Source: a bacterium
GTDB lineage: Bacteria > Patescibacteriota > Saccharimonadia > Saccharimonadales > UBA4665
Reading direction: 5' to 3'
Assembly: GCA_021811625.1 (NCBI GenBank)
Contig: JAJZNU010000010.1
Coordinates: forward strand, 1-36,415
Length of the DNA stretch: 36,415 nt
The stretch's first letter is position 1. Every line of letters starts with the position of its first letter. The translations under genes and the position numbers were made by a program. This document shows positions 7,623 to 15,940 of this stretch, piece after piece. The notes beneath the pieces are model-generated. The model saw only the letters and a list, made by a program, of their open reading frames with translations. It ran no database searches and was not told where the DNA came from.

Positions 7623-7651
7623 TTGACGCACACTACTGATAATGTTAAAAT
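7623..7651 (+). promoter_or_regulatory. Sigma-70-type promoter for the 7796-8410 genes
   Basis: TTGACG (7623-7628), a 17-base spacer and TAAAAT (7646-7651) form the clearest -35/-10 pair in the window. It gives a 5' UTR of about 138 bases before the ATG at 7796. That UTR contains a second Shine-Dalgarno-like GAGGAGG near 7674 that has no start codon after it. Confidence 0.6.
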
Positions 7652-7795
7652 ATCTGAGTTTCGTTGAGGAGGTTAAACCGTCTTCCGAAGCACTTTAATA
7701 AGCCCTCTTCTGTTAAATATCTCCCTGGTTGTGGTTGGTAACTTGCCGGTATGGATACGACCGGCGGCTTTCCAACCAAAACAAAGGAGAGAAAA

Positions 7796-8194
7796 ATGGC
7801 CTATGCCAATGTGTATCGGGGTGACACGCTCTCGAAGGACAAGGAAGTTAATGCTGCGCTAGCGGCGGCACTATACCGATTCGGTCGCGATGCTGTAGTT
7901 AAACAGTTCTTCCAGCCCCAAGGAGTATTTGATACCCAAGTAATCTTTCATACAATCTCCGAAGGGTGTGGTCCTACCGATGTGGTTATAGTCGTATATG
8001 TCACCTGGCAGGAGACCGCCAAGCTCCCTGAGTGCAGCAAAGCGCGAATTCACCGCCTGACAAGACTCGTACAGGAGGAGTTAGAGAAACCTGACCTTGG
8101 CGCAGAGCTCAGAGTTAAGATTTGCCTCTCTGACGATCTAATTTACGAGAGCCGGGTCATCATCGCCGGCCGGGAATTCCCGTCTTTCAGATAG
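7796..8194 (+). CDS. Unknown small cytosolic protein
   Basis: I choose the ATG at 7796 because AAAGGAGAG lies just upstream. An in-frame ATG 45 bases earlier has no ribosome site. The 132-residue product (MAYANVYRGDTLSKDKEV...) has alternating beta and alpha segments, with a hydrophobic strand in the middle (DVVIVVYVTWQE) and a charged helix (KARIHRLTRLVQEELEK). This could be a small ferredoxin-like fold, but nothing identifies a family. The membrane-protein gene at 8207 follows 12 bases after the stop and is probably co-transcribed. Confidence 0.7.
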   Translation: MAYANVYRGDTLSKDKEVNAALAAALYRFGRDAVVKQFFQPQGVFDTQVIFHTISEGCGPTDVVIVVYVTWQETAKLPECSKARIHRLTRLVQEELEKPDLGAELRVKICLSDDLIYESRVIIAGREFPSFR

Positions 8195-8206
8195 ATTTGG
8201 AGAAAG

Positions 8207-8410
8207 ATGTTTAAGACCAGAACCACCAATGCGGTCAGCGTTGTGTTGTTTTTTGTAGCTCTCGGACTCGCTCCCGTCGAGCTCGTCGAGCAATTCAACA
8301 TCCCTGGCGGATCCCGAGGTATGGTCGTGCTGGGTACCGGCATAGTGCAGGCAACTATCATCGTCATACTCTACGGGATGAACTGGCGCTTGTTGCGGCC
8401 AAAAAAATGA
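8207..8410 (+). CDS. Small two-helix membrane protein
   Basis: This 67-residue protein has hydrophobic segments at about 8-25 and 38-58, with a short extracytoplasmic loop (EQFNIPGGSRG) and a basic tail (WRLLRPKK). TTGGAGAAAG precedes the ATG at good spacing. It lies 12 bases after the 7796-8194 gene, in one operon. It is followed by a large double-hairpin region. Family unknown. Confidence 0.65.
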   Translation: MFKTRTTNAVSVVLFFVALGLAPVELVEQFNIPGGSRGMVVLGTGIVQATIIVILYGMNWRLLRPKK

Positions 8411-8422
8411 CAGAGGGCTTTT

Positions 8423-8537
8423 CCAGAGGCGGGAACACTAGAGAGTGAGCGCTTTTTTAAGCGTTTGCAATCTTTTGTTCCCTTCCTCTGGCCTCTCCCC
8501 AAGCCTTATAACCGGATTTGGTGGTAGGCTTAGGGAG
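8423..8537 (+). other. Double long hairpin, possible terminator complex or non-coding RNA
   Basis: Two large stem-loops fill the gap 8411-8657. In the first, CCAGAGG (8423-8429) and GGGAACA (8431-8437) pair with TGTTCCC (8476-8482) and CCTCTGG (8485-8491), enclosing an inner hairpin around a TTTT loop (8448-8465). In the second, CTCCCCAAGCCT (8495-8506) pairs with AGGCTTAGGGAG (8526-8537) with one mismatch. No U-tract follows at once, so a simple intrinsic terminator is not certain; a stable 3' UTR or small RNA is equally possible. Confidence 0.5.
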
Positions 8538-8657
8538 GAAGAGACCTTTTAACCAGATAATTTAGATATTGGTCAGGTGTAAAGAGTGTAATATAGATGA
8601 TGAGCAATAAATCGCTACATAAACGGGTGCGGGCGGCTAAATATAATTGGAGGGACT

Positions 8658-9431
8658 GTGAAACATTTTGGACAATGGCTGGCGAGCAATCGCTCTCGGG
8701 AGTTATCTGCCGGAAGACTAACGAAACTGGCGAGAGAGACCCGGGCGGCGATTGGAATAGCGGCACATCGGGGGGCTAATGAGTTGGCTCGCCTGGATGA
8801 TGCTTACGACCCGCGGGCCGCTGTCGTGGTAAAAGCTGAGGGCACCGCCCATGGACTTCTCTTCCCTGATTCTCGGATCAACACAGTGCTTCATCCCGAC
8901 CCTGACAAAGCGCGGTCGCTACCAGGTTACCCGGGTCTGGTAGTCGGTCATGCCCGTCTCGCTCAACGTGCCCGGGTTCATATCTTTAGGTCAGAGTCCG
9001 GGCTGGTATTCATGCGTCTACCGGATTTATGGACCGGCGAAGAAGTTAGCATCGGCTTTCACGGACGTGGCGGGACATCAACAGCTAAAGACAATGTTAT
9101 CAGGGAGGCCAGAATAAACACCCGCGGTGAAGCAACTTTATGGACCGGCGATGTCCACTGGCCGAGTTCGACGCTAGAGTCTCAACCGGGTGAAATACCC
9201 GGAACGCTAGCGGCTCGGGAATATCTCCGGAGACTGGCGATCGGCGCTCTGGTAGTCGACGGACTCAATTCTGGATTTGGCTTTGACTTAGCCACCGAAG
9301 AGCTTGATAGGTTGTCGCGCAATTGGCAGATATATCTAGGGGAAAGAGTCACGGACTCGATCGGCGACTCGTACTTAAATAGTCATGTCGCGGAAGCTAA
9401 TTCATCCTCGCCGCCCAGCGGCCGAGAGTAG
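8658..9431 (+). CDS. Unknown cytosolic protein
   Basis: The 257-residue protein starts with GTG at 8658, supported by TTGGAGGG 4 bases upstream. The N-terminal 45 residues are a basic amphipathic helix region (RSRELSAGRLTKLARETRAA). The middle is beta-rich with Gly-Arg turns, such as EEVSIGFHGRGGTST, and the C-terminus (after 235) is a Ser/Pro-rich tail. It lacks a signal peptide and membrane helices. An overlapping upstream ATG frame at 8597 loses coding character after about 20 codons. Convergent with the lectin-CHAP gene, 3 bases between stops. I do not recognise it. Confidence 0.7.
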   Translation: MKHFGQWLASNRSRELSAGRLTKLARETRAAIGIAAHRGANELARLDDAYDPRAAVVVKAEGTAHGLLFPDSRINTVLHPDPDKARSLPGYPGLVVGHARLAQRARVHIFRSESGLVFMRLPDLWTGEEVSIGFHGRGGTSTAKDNVIREARINTRGEATLWTGDVHWPSSTLESQPGEIPGTLAAREYLRRLAIGALVVDGLNSGFGFDLATEELDRLSRNWQIYLGERVTDSIGDSYLNSHVAEANSSSPPSGRE

Positions 9432-9434
9432 TAT

Positions 9435-10481
9435 CTACGAACCGGCGGTTGGCGACATGTAATAAATCAGCTCGCCGGCGCTACCGTCGGATAGCATGGT
9501 GTTAGCCGCCATATCGCCGTTATTGGTGGTGGGATCGGTGACGTGCGAGTCACCGTAAATGAATGTCGGGTGAGGTCCACCGCTGACCACTATTTCTACG
9601 TGTCCGCCGTTATAGCTAAAGTAACCGACGTCACCTGGTTTGGGTGTATAGTTATCCGGCTGGTGGATGGTGAAGCCCATGTTCTGGATATTGTTGGCAT
9701 TGTTCTCGTCCCAGCCGTTGGTTTCTCCGCCGGAAAAAGGATAACCGGCTTCCTTATAGATATAGCTAACAAAGTCGGCGCACCACTCTTCGTAGGCGGC
9801 CCCGTCGGTATAACTGGTTAGTAGCGCCGGGTGCGAATAGACTCCGCTCTGCCAATTGGCCCATTCTTGTTCGGCATAACAAGCGACTTTTTGCCCCTCG
9901 CTGCCATGACAAGTTCCCGGTAGGGTTATGGTCTTACCGCTGGAAGACACCGCTGTCCAGCTTAAGTTGTCTGATGACGAGCAGGCCGCTATAGTAACCG
10001 GTGATCCGTCGTTATGGCCGGCGGCGTTAAGACATTTTCCAGAGTCCGGATTTAACAGTCCGCTGCCGTCCTCCAACCAAACTTGCGTCGGAGCGGTTGA
10101 TGAACAGTTGGCAATAATGGCATGTTGTTTATCAACCGCCAGACAATAGCTGCCGTCGATCGATATGGTGTTGCCGGAAAGGTTCCAATTCTGGGCCGGG
10201 GATTTATTGCATTTCCAGATGTCGACCTCGTTGCCAGAGATCGTTTTATTGTGCAGATTATCGAGACAGTAACCGCTTATTCCCGATCTAACTTCCTCAT
10301 AAGTGGATAAGGCATGGCCCTCCGACCGGGTTAACAAGAAGCCGGTGAGACCCAAAACGACGATAGCTATAAACCAACCGTAGTGTCGTTTCGGCTGCTT
10401 TTGCCTACTAACCGGGGGTCGAGTCTGACCGCCTGGGCGATAGTATATAAATTGTGATTTTTGTTTTTGTTTGTTGGTCAT
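9435..10481 (-). CDS. Secreted ricin-B-type lectin + CHAP amidase/peptidase
   Basis: The 348-residue protein has a basic cytoplasmic N-terminus (1-34) and one membrane helix (35-51), which acts as anchor or uncleaved signal. A ricin-type beta-trefoil follows (about 65-180), with QNW (97-99), QVW (133-135) and LSW (173-175) marking its three lobes and several paired cysteines. The C-terminal CHAP domain (about 205-345) carries catalytic C234 in EEWCADFVSYIYKEAG and H294 in NGGHVEIVV. CHAP domains cleave peptidoglycan cross-links or stem peptides; the lectin lobe probably targets glycans. A membrane-tethered lectin-hydrolase would suit cell-wall remodelling or contact with another cell. It has its own promoter (TGCTATAAT) about 60 bases upstream. 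Confidence 0.9.
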   Translation of the reverse strand: MTNKQKQKSQFIYYRPGGQTRPPVSRQKQPKRHYGWFIAIVVLGLTGFLLTRSEGHALSTYEEVRSGISGYCLDNLHNKTISGNEVDIWKCNKSPAQNWNLSGNTISIDGSYCLAVDKQHAIIANCSSTAPTQVWLEDGSGLLNPDSGKCLNAAGHNDGSPVTIAACSSSDNLSWTAVSSSGKTITLPGTCHGSEGQKVACYAEQEWANWQSGVYSHPALLTSYTDGAAYEEWCADFVSYIYKEAGYPFSGGETNGWDENNANNIQNMGFTIHQPDNYTPKPGDVGYFSYNGGHVEIVVSGGPHPTFIYGDSHVTDPTTNNGDMAANTMLSDGSAGELIYYMSPTAGS

Positions 10482-10541
10482 TGCTGTAACAACCGACTAC
10501 GGTTCTTGCCTTAATAGAACCGATGGTAGGCACTGTAGCGG

Positions 10542-10547
10542 ATTATA
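10542..10547 (-). promoter_or_regulatory. Extended -10 promoter for the lectin-CHAP gene
   Basis: The minus strand reads TGCTATAAT, a full consensus extended -10 element, about 60 bases upstream of the ATG at 10481 and just after the 3' end of the GT39 gene, so this gene can be transcribed independently of the glycosyltransferases. Confidence 0.55.
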
Positions 10548-10602
10548 GCACAAGTAGTATAGCGATGTTAATAGCCCCGCCCGATAACTTCCGGCTATTT
10601 CT

Positions 10603-12405
10603 CTAGGTGCGGAAAATATATATGGCGTCACCGACTCGGGCGATGGGTTTTATATGCCGGAGATAAGCCAGCGGATCGCCGGAGGTTTTTCCCCAATCGA
10701 TGGTCAGATTTGTTTCGCCGATGGCAAAGTAGGACCCCGGCGGCGGCAACTGGTTGGATGATATAAAACGGACTCGGGGGCAACCGTTTATGTTACCGCA
10801 GATGTAATAGGCGGAAGGATCTCCGTAATATTCATAGACTGGCGTAATGTTGGGATGTTGTTTGAGGTAGGAGGCTAAGTAACGTGAAGCCTGCCCCCAG
10901 TCCACGTTCGAGTCGTTATAAAAGAGGTAGTCGTTTTGGGCTCCCCCGACCAGCTCGTTGCTATACGGCAAGTAGTTTGGAAAGATAATGAAGACGATGC
11001 TTAAAAACCCGAGTGCGACGACGGCTGAAGCGATCTTGCCGGCCGGTACCTTTTTGATGCGCCACTTCTCGACGACGTGCACTAAGAACAAACCGGAGAA
11101 CAGCGACATCCATGGGAAAAGCGGCAGCAGATGTCGAATGCCGATGTCCAGTGAGCCGCTGCAAGCTATTATGAAGTAGAGGATGGTGAAAATGGCTCCC
11201 GAGGTAACAACCGTGTCGCTACCCATCCGCGACAGCAACCGGCGCCACAATTTTTTGACACTAAAGTAAGATTTCTTGAAATGGGCCAGCCCCACGACTA
11301 CAGCCGCGGCCCACAGCAGCAGCAATGGCGAGGGCGTTTTGAGGAAAGAGGCGACCGGGAAATAAAGCGGGGTGCTGCCGACGTAGTCCTTCCCTAGTAA
11401 ATTAGCGCCCTTGCTGTCAGCAAATCTCAGAAAGGCTTTCATGAAGCCGATAATATATCTGGCCACCGGTTGCATCAGGGGGACGTGGTTGAGCCAGACC
11501 ATAGCCGTGGCGGTCCAGGACCAGGAATGGACGGTGCCGATCATGGCCTCCTTGATCCAGGTGTCCTGAGCGCTCTGACTCAAATGGATCACCTGAAAGA
11601 CGTATGTTACGTACATAATCCCCAGCCCGATCAGAAGTATTTTATAGATCGATTTCATGGCCAGCAGAATAGTTTTTCGTTTGCTCTCGGCCCGCTTCGT
11701 AGCAAAAAAGTACAAAATTGCCAGGAGCGGATAGATAACGAATAAAATAGCGGCGCTGAACTTGCTGAGCTCGGCGATACCCATCAGGAAACCGGCCAGG
11801 AGCGCCATCTTCCACGACGGTTTCTTGAGGTAGGAGATAAACACCAGAATGGCAATTGTCATGGTGTTCATGACGATGACGTCGGTGGCAACCAAAGGAG
11901 TGTGAGCCAGAACCGTCGGGCTGAGAGCCGTGAAGAACAGGGTCAGTAGTGCGACCTTGGCGCCGAACAACCGTCTGACCAAAAGGTAGATGACGATCAA
12001 TAAAATAACGGCGAATATTATTAAGGGTAACCGGCTGCGGAAGAGAATGGAGTCGGGGTTGTTGCCGCTGCTATACAAAAAGGCGTTGCCGATTTGCCAC
12101 TCTCCTTGCCCGATATTGTTATCACGGTTTAGAAGATTAACCGGGAAGTTATAATGCGTCCCTATAAATGACAGTCCGGCGATCAGCTTAGCCAGCGGCG
12201 GGTGTTCCGGGTTCAGGCTGAAGTTGCCGTACATCACATAGGAATAGGCCGCCGGGATATGGGCTTGCTCGTCGGTCACAGCCGAATAGTGTGCCGCCAG
12301 ATTCAGGGATATTAGAGTAAATATCGAAATCGTGATGGCGGCCAGAATATCCCAGAGGTACTTTCTGGTTAAGGAGGCCAGTGATCGGGTATTGTCTTTG
12401 CTCAT
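10603..12405 (-). CDS. GT39-type (PMT/ArnT-like) membrane glycosyltransferase
   Basis: This 600-residue protein has about a dozen hydrophobic helices. The first outer loop carries the acidic motif SAVTDEQAHI (D45, E46) and NPEHPPLAKL (65-74), both typical of GT-C fold dolichyl/undecaprenyl-phosphate-sugar protein or lipid transferases. Near residue 490, EYYGDPSAYYICG lies in the C-terminal soluble region. Such enzymes transfer a sugar from a polyprenyl-phosphate donor to an extracytoplasmic acceptor. The gene follows the GT2 and GtrA genes on the same strand (69 bases after the GT2 stop), which would supply and flip the lipid-linked donor. The acceptor is unknown; O-glycosylation of surface proteins is one option. 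Confidence 0.85.
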   Translation of the reverse strand: MSKDNTRSLASLTRKYLWDILAAITISIFTLISLNLAAHYSAVTDEQAHIPAAYSYVMYGNFSLNPEHPPLAKLIAGLSFIGTHYNFPVNLLNRDNNIGQGEWQIGNAFLYSSGNNPDSILFRSRLPLIIFAVILLIVIYLLVRRLFGAKVALLTLFFTALSPTVLAHTPLVATDVIVMNTMTIAILVFISYLKKPSWKMALLAGFLMGIAELSKFSAAILFVIYPLLAILYFFATKRAESKRKTILLAMKSIYKILLIGLGIMYVTYVFQVIHLSQSAQDTWIKEAMIGTVHSWSWTATAMVWLNHVPLMQPVARYIIGFMKAFLRFADSKGANLLGKDYVGSTPLYFPVASFLKTPSPLLLLWAAAVVVGLAHFKKSYFSVKKLWRRLLSRMGSDTVVTSGAIFTILYFIIACSGSLDIGIRHLLPLFPWMSLFSGLFLVHVVEKWRIKKVPAGKIASAVVALGFLSIVFIIFPNYLPYSNELVGGAQNDYLFYNDSNVDWGQASRYLASYLKQHPNITPVYEYYGDPSAYYICGNINGCPRVRFISSNQLPPPGSYFAIGETNLTIDWGKTSGDPLAYLRHIKPIARVGDAIYIFRT

Positions 12406-12474
12406 CTATTTTTTAGATCGTAACTTTATCTAATTTATCATAAAAATTTCATAAATCATGGTGCGACGGGAAAA

Positions 12475-13239
12475 TTAGCCTGGTGTCCGGCGGCGATAGC
12501 TTCCACTCAGTCGGCGCCAGAATATCTGGAGAAGCTCGGCGGCGGCCTTAAAGCTGTTGCTTAAGATGCTCTCGTCGAATGATCCACCGTCAACCGGGTG
12601 CCAATCATCGATATGCACCGGGGTGATCGGGATATTTTGGGCTTTGGCGATAGATAACACTTCCATATCAAAACCCCAACCGGTTAGTTGGAGCCGGCTG
12701 AAACAAATCTTCGCCGCTTGGGAGCTGAACATCTTAAAGCCGCACTGGGAATCTTCGAGCCAGACTCCGCCCAGCAGCCGGTATAAAACATTGCCAACGA
12801 ATGAGACAGTTTCTCTCAAGATATCGTTACCGGGACGTCTGATGCCGCGGGTGGCGATGACGATTTGGGCTCCTCCGTCCATCAGTTTTAGAAATTGTTC
12901 AATATGTTGGAGCGGAGTGGCCAGATCGGCGTCAAAAAATAAGACCACTTCGCCACGGGCCGCTAGCATCCCGACCTTGACGTCCCGGCCCTTACCCACT
13001 TTCGGCCCCGACTTGATAAGTTCCAGGTGTTTAAACAGCCTGGCTTTGGCGGTGACGATTTCATGGGTGTTATCCGCGGAATCGGCGGATACTACTATGA
13101 CCTCGATCTCCTTAGCGCGGAGGCTATCGGCGCTCTTTAGATAGCGGCCTAGCTCATCGAGGGTCGCACCGATACGTTGGGCTTCTTTGTAGGCGGGGAT
13201 GACGATACTTACGTCAATCTTCGAGTGTTTTGGCGGCAT
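12475..13239 (-). CDS. GT2 polyprenyl-phosphate glycosyltransferase (dolichyl-P-glucosyltransferase-like)
   Basis: I place the start at ATG 13239 because GGGGAGGTGGCG lies directly before it; a longer frame reaches 13308 but adds a non-conserved leader. The 254-residue enzyme has a GT-A fold: VSIVIPAYKEAQRI (10-23), VIVVSADSADNT (47-58), GKGRDVKVGML (82-92), and the metal-binding FFDADLATPL (101-110). QCGFKMF and GWGFDMEVL match the ALG5/DPM-like polyprenyl-phosphate sugar synthases. It should load a sugar from a nucleotide donor onto undecaprenyl phosphate at the inner membrane face. The gene overlaps the end of the GtrA gene by 26 bases. Confidence 0.9.
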   Translation of the reverse strand: MPPKHSKIDVSIVIPAYKEAQRIGATLDELGRYLKSADSLRAKEIEVIVVSADSADNTHEIVTAKARLFKHLELIKSGPKVGKGRDVKVGMLAARGEVVLFFDADLATPLQHIEQFLKLMDGGAQIVIATRGIRRPGNDILRETVSFVGNVLYRLLGGVWLEDSQCGFKMFSSQAAKICFSRLQLTGWGFDMEVLSIAKAQNIPITPVHIDDWHPVDGGSFDESILSNSFKAAAELLQIFWRRLSGSYRRRTPG

Positions 13240-13687
13240 CGCCACCTCCCCGGAAGACCACGCGGTGATACCAGTTATAGTTCCAGACCATAGAGAATAA
13301 CGTCGCAATGATAGCGCTGCCGTTGATGAGGATGAAGGTCGGCTGGAGATTGACTATGGAGTTGAGCGCGTGGCTTATACCAACCGAGGCGCTTTTTAGT
13401 AAGAAGACACTGGCGGCATAGATGGAGTTATTAAGTATTAGACTACCGGCGACGGTTATGAGTGCGAAAAGCATAAACTGATGCCGCCAGTTACCTTTGT
13501 GGGCAAAGACAAACTTGCGGTTTAAAACAAAACTGATCAGCAGCGCCAGCGACGTCGCTATAATATTGGCCACTATCTTGTTGACACCCAGTTTGTAGTA
13601 GCAGAAATTCAGCACTAAGAAATTGAACAACGTATTGAAAACACCCACGACGGAAAAACGGGATACCCTGCCAATAGTAGTGCTCAT
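13214..13687 (-). CDS. GtrA-family membrane protein (putative lipid-linked sugar flippase)
   Basis: The 157-residue protein has four hydrophobic helices and the GtrA hallmarks: an N-terminal RFSVVGVFNTLFNF and, after helix 2, FVLNRKFVFAHKG. Family members are thought to flip polyprenyl-phosphate-sugars across the membrane. Its gene overlaps the GT2 gene by 26 bases, and the GT39 gene follows. The three together fit synthesis, flipping and transfer. The last helix is separated from helix 3 by an unusually long loop (about residues 98-122). The ATG at 13687 has no clear ribosome site; a TATAAA lies immediately upstream. Confidence 0.88.
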   Translation of the reverse strand: MSTTIGRVSRFSVVGVFNTLFNFLVLNFCYYKLGVNKIVANIIATSLALLISFVLNRKFVFAHKGNWRHQFMLFALITVAGSLILNNSIYAASVFLLKSASVGISHALNSIVNLQPTFILINGSAIIATLFSMVWNYNWYHRVVFRGGGDAAKTLED

Positions 13688-13775
13688 TGTTTATACGCTA
13701 TCTTCAACCTGCTGTTAACGCGCCCTATATTAGTACTAGACTAGTGTCCGAAATTGCGATTTATCATCTAGTAGT

Positions 13776-14060
13776 TTAGCAGGATAAGCTGAAAAGTTCC
13801 ATGAGGAGGACCGACTCTTTATCGCCCCGACGGGCCGCCAATAGTCGCCGCCCTTCCCGGAAGGATTTGTCCAGGGCAGTGTTAAATTTCTCACAATGCC
13901 GCGCGCTGCGGTTGGTTACTATAGACACTAGCGCCCCATCATTAGTGGAACGCTTTTGTAACCAGTGCTTTGAAGTCGACAGACAACCGTGCTTGGTTTG
14001 AACGCCGTATCTGAAAGGAACTGAGCTTGGTCCGGGTAATCTTACTTGTAGCGGAAGCAT
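13776..14060 (-). CDS. Possible small basic protein
   Basis: A 94-codon frame in an otherwise gene-free gap (13688-14123). Its composition is balanced (Lys, Arg, Asp, Glu all present) and the C-terminal half looks helical and basic (HCEKFNTALDKSFREGRRL). Codon choice resembles the neighbours. No Shine-Dalgarno precedes the ATG, and the frame on the opposite strand over 13801-14001 is Arg/Ser-rich and less convincing. I recognise no family, and it could be non-coding. Confidence 0.4.
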   Translation of the reverse strand: MLPLQVRLPGPSSVPFRYGVQTKHGCLSTSKHWLQKRSTNDGALVSIVTNRSARHCEKFNTALDKSFREGRRLLAARRGDKESVLLMELFSLSC

Positions 14061-14123
14061 TTTTTAAGCTTTTTAGCTATAAAAATATCATGCTAATACA
14101 ATTGCCAAACAGGACGATAATCT

Positions 14124-15065
14124 ATGAGTAAAGCGCCGTCGCAGTTCAGGAAAATGCCGAAAAATTTATCTCTCAAATTAAAACTGAGCATTGCTTATAT
14201 AATTTTCGTAGCGGTTTACGGCTTATTCGTTCTTCTTCCCCACCCCAACCCTATAACGCTGGCCAGATACGGTGTTAGTGTCACCGGACTGCGGCTTATT
14301 GATGTCTCGCTGATAGTTGTTCTGGCTCTTATCTGGCTGACGGGATTTTACGGCTATTTTAAACTGAAAAATTATTGCGAGTTAATAGCCAAGGATCGGG
14401 ACGGGAGGAATGTGGCGGTATTGAGCCGGGGCGTGCTCATGCTGGTACTGTGGCTACCGATATCCGGCAGTGTTATGGCCATTCTCGACTATCTGACGAT
14501 GCATAATCCGGGGATGAAAGTCGCTACGGACTTGATTAACGACTATATTAATCTGATCATACCCCTGATCGGCTTCGTGTTTATCAGCTTTGGTGCTCGG
14601 GGCTTAAGCGAACTGGCGCATAACCGGCCATCACACCGGGCGATAAATCTTATGGCCGGGAGCTTGATCTTTATCGGGTTGGCGTATTTTCAACTAGTAT
14701 CGACCATGCCGCAGCGCGAAACTATTTATCATATGTCGATATGGTTGATCCTGATAACCATAGCCACGCCGTACGTCTATATGTGGTTTATCGGGCTATT
14801 GGCGGTCTATGAAATTTACAATTACCGACGAAAAGTGGCCGGGTTAGTTTATCGGCGAAGCTGGAACTTATTAGCGGTTGGTCTGGGCTGGATCATAATC
14901 ACCTCGATCGGTCTGCAATATCTCGTCACCCTCTCTTCTTATCTGGACATGCTGTCAATATATGAGACCCTGCTCATTATCTATTCGCTACTTGTCAGTA
15001 TCGCCATCGGCTTCGTCCTGATCGCTGCCGGGACGAGAAAATTACAGCGTATCGAAGAGGTCTAA
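14124..15065 (+). CDS. Polytopic membrane protein of unknown function
   Basis: The 313-residue product has about eight hydrophobic helices (near 22-41, 54-75, 101-122, 138-155, 172-190, 204-230, 246-266 and 280-300), linked by short basic loops, and a basic cytosolic N-terminus. No transporter or enzyme motif stands out. AGGAC and GATAAT lie just before the ATG and may serve as ribosome site or -10 box. It stands alone between the GtrA-led operon and the convergent metal transporter. Family not recognised. Confidence 0.75.
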   Translation: MSKAPSQFRKMPKNLSLKLKLSIAYIIFVAVYGLFVLLPHPNPITLARYGVSVTGLRLIDVSLIVVLALIWLTGFYGYFKLKNYCELIAKDRDGRNVAVLSRGVLMLVLWLPISGSVMAILDYLTMHNPGMKVATDLINDYINLIIPLIGFVFISFGARGLSELAHNRPSHRAINLMAGSLIFIGLAYFQLVSTMPQRETIYHMSIWLILITIATPYVYMWFIGLLAVYEIYNYRRKVAGLVYRRSWNLLAVGLGWIIITSIGLQYLVTLSSYLDMLSIYETLLIIYSLLVSIAIGFVLIAAGTRKLQRIEEV

Positions 15066-15076
15066 TGTCTATCCGT

Positions 15077-15940
15077 CTAGGCCCGTGAACTACGGCTCTG
15101 GAGGAGGCGAACTATCAGGTAGAGCAAAAATACCGAGCTGACAATAAAGAAGCTTACCGGATAAGGTACGTAGAAGGCGACAAATAAACCGATCCAGGTG
15201 GCCAGGAGCGCAATCAGCACCGACACCGCAACACCCTCCAGCGGTCGATGGGTCAGGCGCTGAGCAATAGCTGCCGGGGTGACCATTAAAGCGAAGATTA
15301 ATAAAACGCCGACGATCTGTACGGCAATCGAGGTGGCCAGGGCGACCAGCAGTAAGAAGGCCACATTTATCCCGGTAATCGAGATGCCCTTAGCCTCGGC
15401 CACATCCTCATCCAGCGAGGTAAAAAGCAAGCGTCTATAGAGCAAAAGAACGCCGAGTAAACTGACTAAACCGGCAGCCATTGTTAAAACGATATTCGTC
15501 GAGCTGATTCCCAGTATCTCGCCGAATAATAACGAATAGGCCTCCGTAGCATAGCCTTTGTACAGGCTGATGAAAAGAACGCCCAATCCCAGCATAAACG
15601 CCAGGACGGTGCCGATCTGCACGTCTCGGTTGGCGGCCCGACGACCCAACGAGGCCATGGCTAGGCCGCCAGCGGTAGTGAAAGCCAGCAGGCCGACGAG
15701 CGGGTTTAGCCCCAGTAGGACGGCGCCGGCGGCCCCGGAGAACCCGGCGTGCGATAAAGCATGGGCAGCGAACGATAGCCGTCGGATAACCACGAAGTAG
15801 CCGATCATGCCGGCGATGACGGCGACTATTGTTCCGGCCTCAAAAGCGTGCTGCATGAAGCCGTAGTGCCACATGCTGACGAGATCGTTCCAAAGATTAA
15901 GACTGAATCCACTGCCTAATGTCGTAAGATTAGCTGTCAT
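15077..15940 (-). CDS. Metal ABC transporter permease (ZnuB/MntB family, ABC-3)
   Basis: The 287-residue membrane protein has eight to nine helices and the ABC-3 signatures, including SFAAHALSHAGFSGAAGAVLLG (about 55-76), LLFGEILGIS, and SIAVQIVGVLLIFALMVTPAA near residue 210. It forms the channel of a divalent cation importer with the adjacent ATPase and binding protein. The ATG overlaps the ATPase gene end by 11 bases and is preceded by GGAGGC, so translation is coupled. Gene order is binding protein, ATPase, permease, and all three are read leftward from the Fur-family operator. Confidence 0.93.
   Translation of the reverse strand: MTANLTTLGSGFSLNLWNDLVSMWHYGFMQHAFEAGTIVAVIAGMIGYFVVIRRLSFAAHALSHAGFSGAAGAVLLGLNPLVGLLAFTTAGGLAMASLGRRAANRDVQIGTVLAFMLGLGVLFISLYKGYATEAYSLLFGEILGISSTNIVLTMAAGLVSLLGVLLLYRRLLFTSLDEDVAEAKGISITGINVAFLLLVALATSIAVQIVGVLLIFALMVTPAAIAQRLTHRPLEGVAVSVLIALLATWIGLFVAFYVPYPVSFFIVSSVFLLYLIVRLLQSRSSRA

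Noticed and set aside
8597-8779. 60-residue frame starting with two ATGs before the 8658 gene
   Set aside because: The first 20 residues look plausible, but the rest is an out-of-frame shadow of the 8658-9431 gene, which has a good ribosome site.
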